Shown: positions 46,414-46,893 of the stretch, piece by piece
Numbering within the stretch: the first letter of the stretch is position 1
How the letters are laid out: each line of letters opens with the position of its first letter
NCBI GenBank assembly: GCA_024637275.1
Contig: JAGXFS010000099.1
Coordinates: 1 to 46,893 of the forward strand
Direction of reading: 5' to 3'
DNA: 46,893 bases
Source of the DNA: Acidimicrobiia bacterium
GTDB taxonomy: Bacteria; Actinomycetota; Acidimicrobiia; Spongiisociales; JAENVV01
Notes under the pieces: generated by a model
What the model saw: the letters and a program-made list of their open reading frames with translations, nothing else
Told to the model about the DNA's origin: nothing
Database searches by the model: none
Program-made: the position numbers and the translations under genes

Positions 46414-46893
46414 CTATTTCGATTCAGCCCTGACCAGGGTTCGGATCAGCCAGGCCAGCACCACCAAAGGTGCGGCGAAGAACAGGATGACCAGCACGGC
46501 TTGGATGGCGCCGTTGCTGGCTCCCTCCTCGAAGGGAGCCGACGATCGGACCGTCATCAGTGGGAGCAACAGGATCACAAACCACCCTCCTGGCCACACG
46601 AGCGTCGCAGTTGTTTTCTGAACTTTGGACCAGACCGGCGACATCCACACCAAAACGATGCCGACCACCCAGCCAATAATTGGGATGAATAGAGAGCCGA
46701 CGCTGAGCCCAACGAGACCGACAATCTCCTTGATTCGGGAAGGTCCTTTCTTCACCGAGACGGGTGCATCGGCGGCGCCTGCTTCGGCGGCGATGGATTC
46801 AGGTGACCCCAACCGATCGAGAACGGTGCGGACCTCAGCTTCGCCTGCATCGGCGGGCAGCGCTTGCTCGATATGAGACTCAAGGTCCTCAAC
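46414..46893 (-). CDS. HAAS-type integral membrane protein, 5' end outside the window
   Basis: The frame stays open from 46893 to 46414, so the gene starts beyond the right edge. The visible part begins VEDLESHIEQALPADAG and continues EVRTVLDRLGSPESIAAEA, the HAAS domain pattern that ends in the LGsPe.iA motif. Three to four membrane helices follow (VGLSVGSLFIPIIGWVVGIV, GGWFVILLLPLM, AVLVILFFAAPLVVLAW). Starting it at 46812 would cut through the HAAS domain. Genes of this type usually follow a PadR regulator, which would lie just outside. Confidence 0.82.
   Translation of the reverse strand, partial: VEDLESHIEQALPADAGEAEVRTVLDRLGSPESIAAEAGAADAPVSVKKGPSRIKEIVGLVGLSVGSLFIPIIGWVVGIVLVWMSPVWSKVQKTTATLVWPGGWFVILLLPLMTVRSSAPFEEGASNGAIQAVLVILFFAAPLVVLAWLIRTLVRAESK

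Noticed and set aside
46414-46812. Complete small membrane protein starting at 46812
   Set aside because: That start is a TTG codon inside the HAAS LGsPe motif, and the frame is open to the window edge with domain-like sequence, so the gene is truncated by the window instead.

Overview
The window reads as a high-GC (about 60% by eye), gene-dense actinobacterial chromosome segment. Supporting signs are a DUF222/HNH (13E12-type) nuclease, PPOX and luciferase-like families that often use F420 or FMN, PadR and IclR regulators, ATGA-type start/stop overlaps, and many genes that appear to start leaderless (TANNNT, then 6-8 nt, then ATG or GTG). Placement in a poorly cultured lineage such as Acidimicrobiia is inference only. 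I see no rRNA, tRNA, CRISPR array, insertion sequence or prophage. The left and right ends cut through a dimethylglycine/sarcosine dehydrogenase-like gene and a HAAS-type membrane protein gene.

Layout. 1-7959: a truncated flavin N-methylamine dehydrogenase divergent from an IclR regulator, then a five-gene peptide-type ABC importer (lipoprotein, two permeases, two ATPases). The first ATPase carries an eight-cysteine, DnaJ-like zinc-finger-type insertion. 7985-10696: small proteins (DUF2461, ABM-like, YCII-like) and an autoinhibited Fic enzyme. 10855-14807: an MttB-family methyltransferase translationally linked to a full-length DMGDH/SARDH-like enzyme with a GcvT domain. 15058-16368: HNH nuclease. 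16414-21471: an NAD-dependent molybdenum/tungsten formate dehydrogenase operon. Its catalytic gene has an in-frame TGA at 21241-21243, exactly at the selenocysteine position of formate dehydrogenases, followed by a SECIS-like hairpin. The alpha subunit is also split, with all its N-terminal Fe-S domains encoded as a separate downstream gene. 21657-25629: PadR regulator plus an FtsX-type ABC system, preceded by two copies of a palindromic operator candidate. 25641-27761: formate-tetrahydrofolate ligase and a VOC protein. 27936-31329: two MFS transporters around a second IclR regulator. 31322-33843: ABC-2 exporter. 33917-38434: luciferase-like oxidoreductase and a heterodimeric ABC exporter with one degenerate ATP site. 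38519-46893: acyl-CoA ligase, a 40-residue membrane peptide, a CrtI-like oxidoreductase, a double-CDGSH/ferritin-like pair, PPOX, DinB, SDR and cupin proteins.

A plausible theme for 1-27761 is use of methylated amines as C1 and energy source. An importer brings substrate in. MttB- and DMGDH/SARDH-type enzymes strip methyl groups to folate-bound C1 units. Formate-tetrahydrofolate ligase run in reverse would release formate with ATP gain, and the seleno-formate dehydrogenase would oxidise formate to CO2 with NADH gain. The substrates and the direction of flux are inference. The strongest signal is the selenocysteine formate dehydrogenase with its split Fe-S module, which an ordinary gene caller would break at the TGA.
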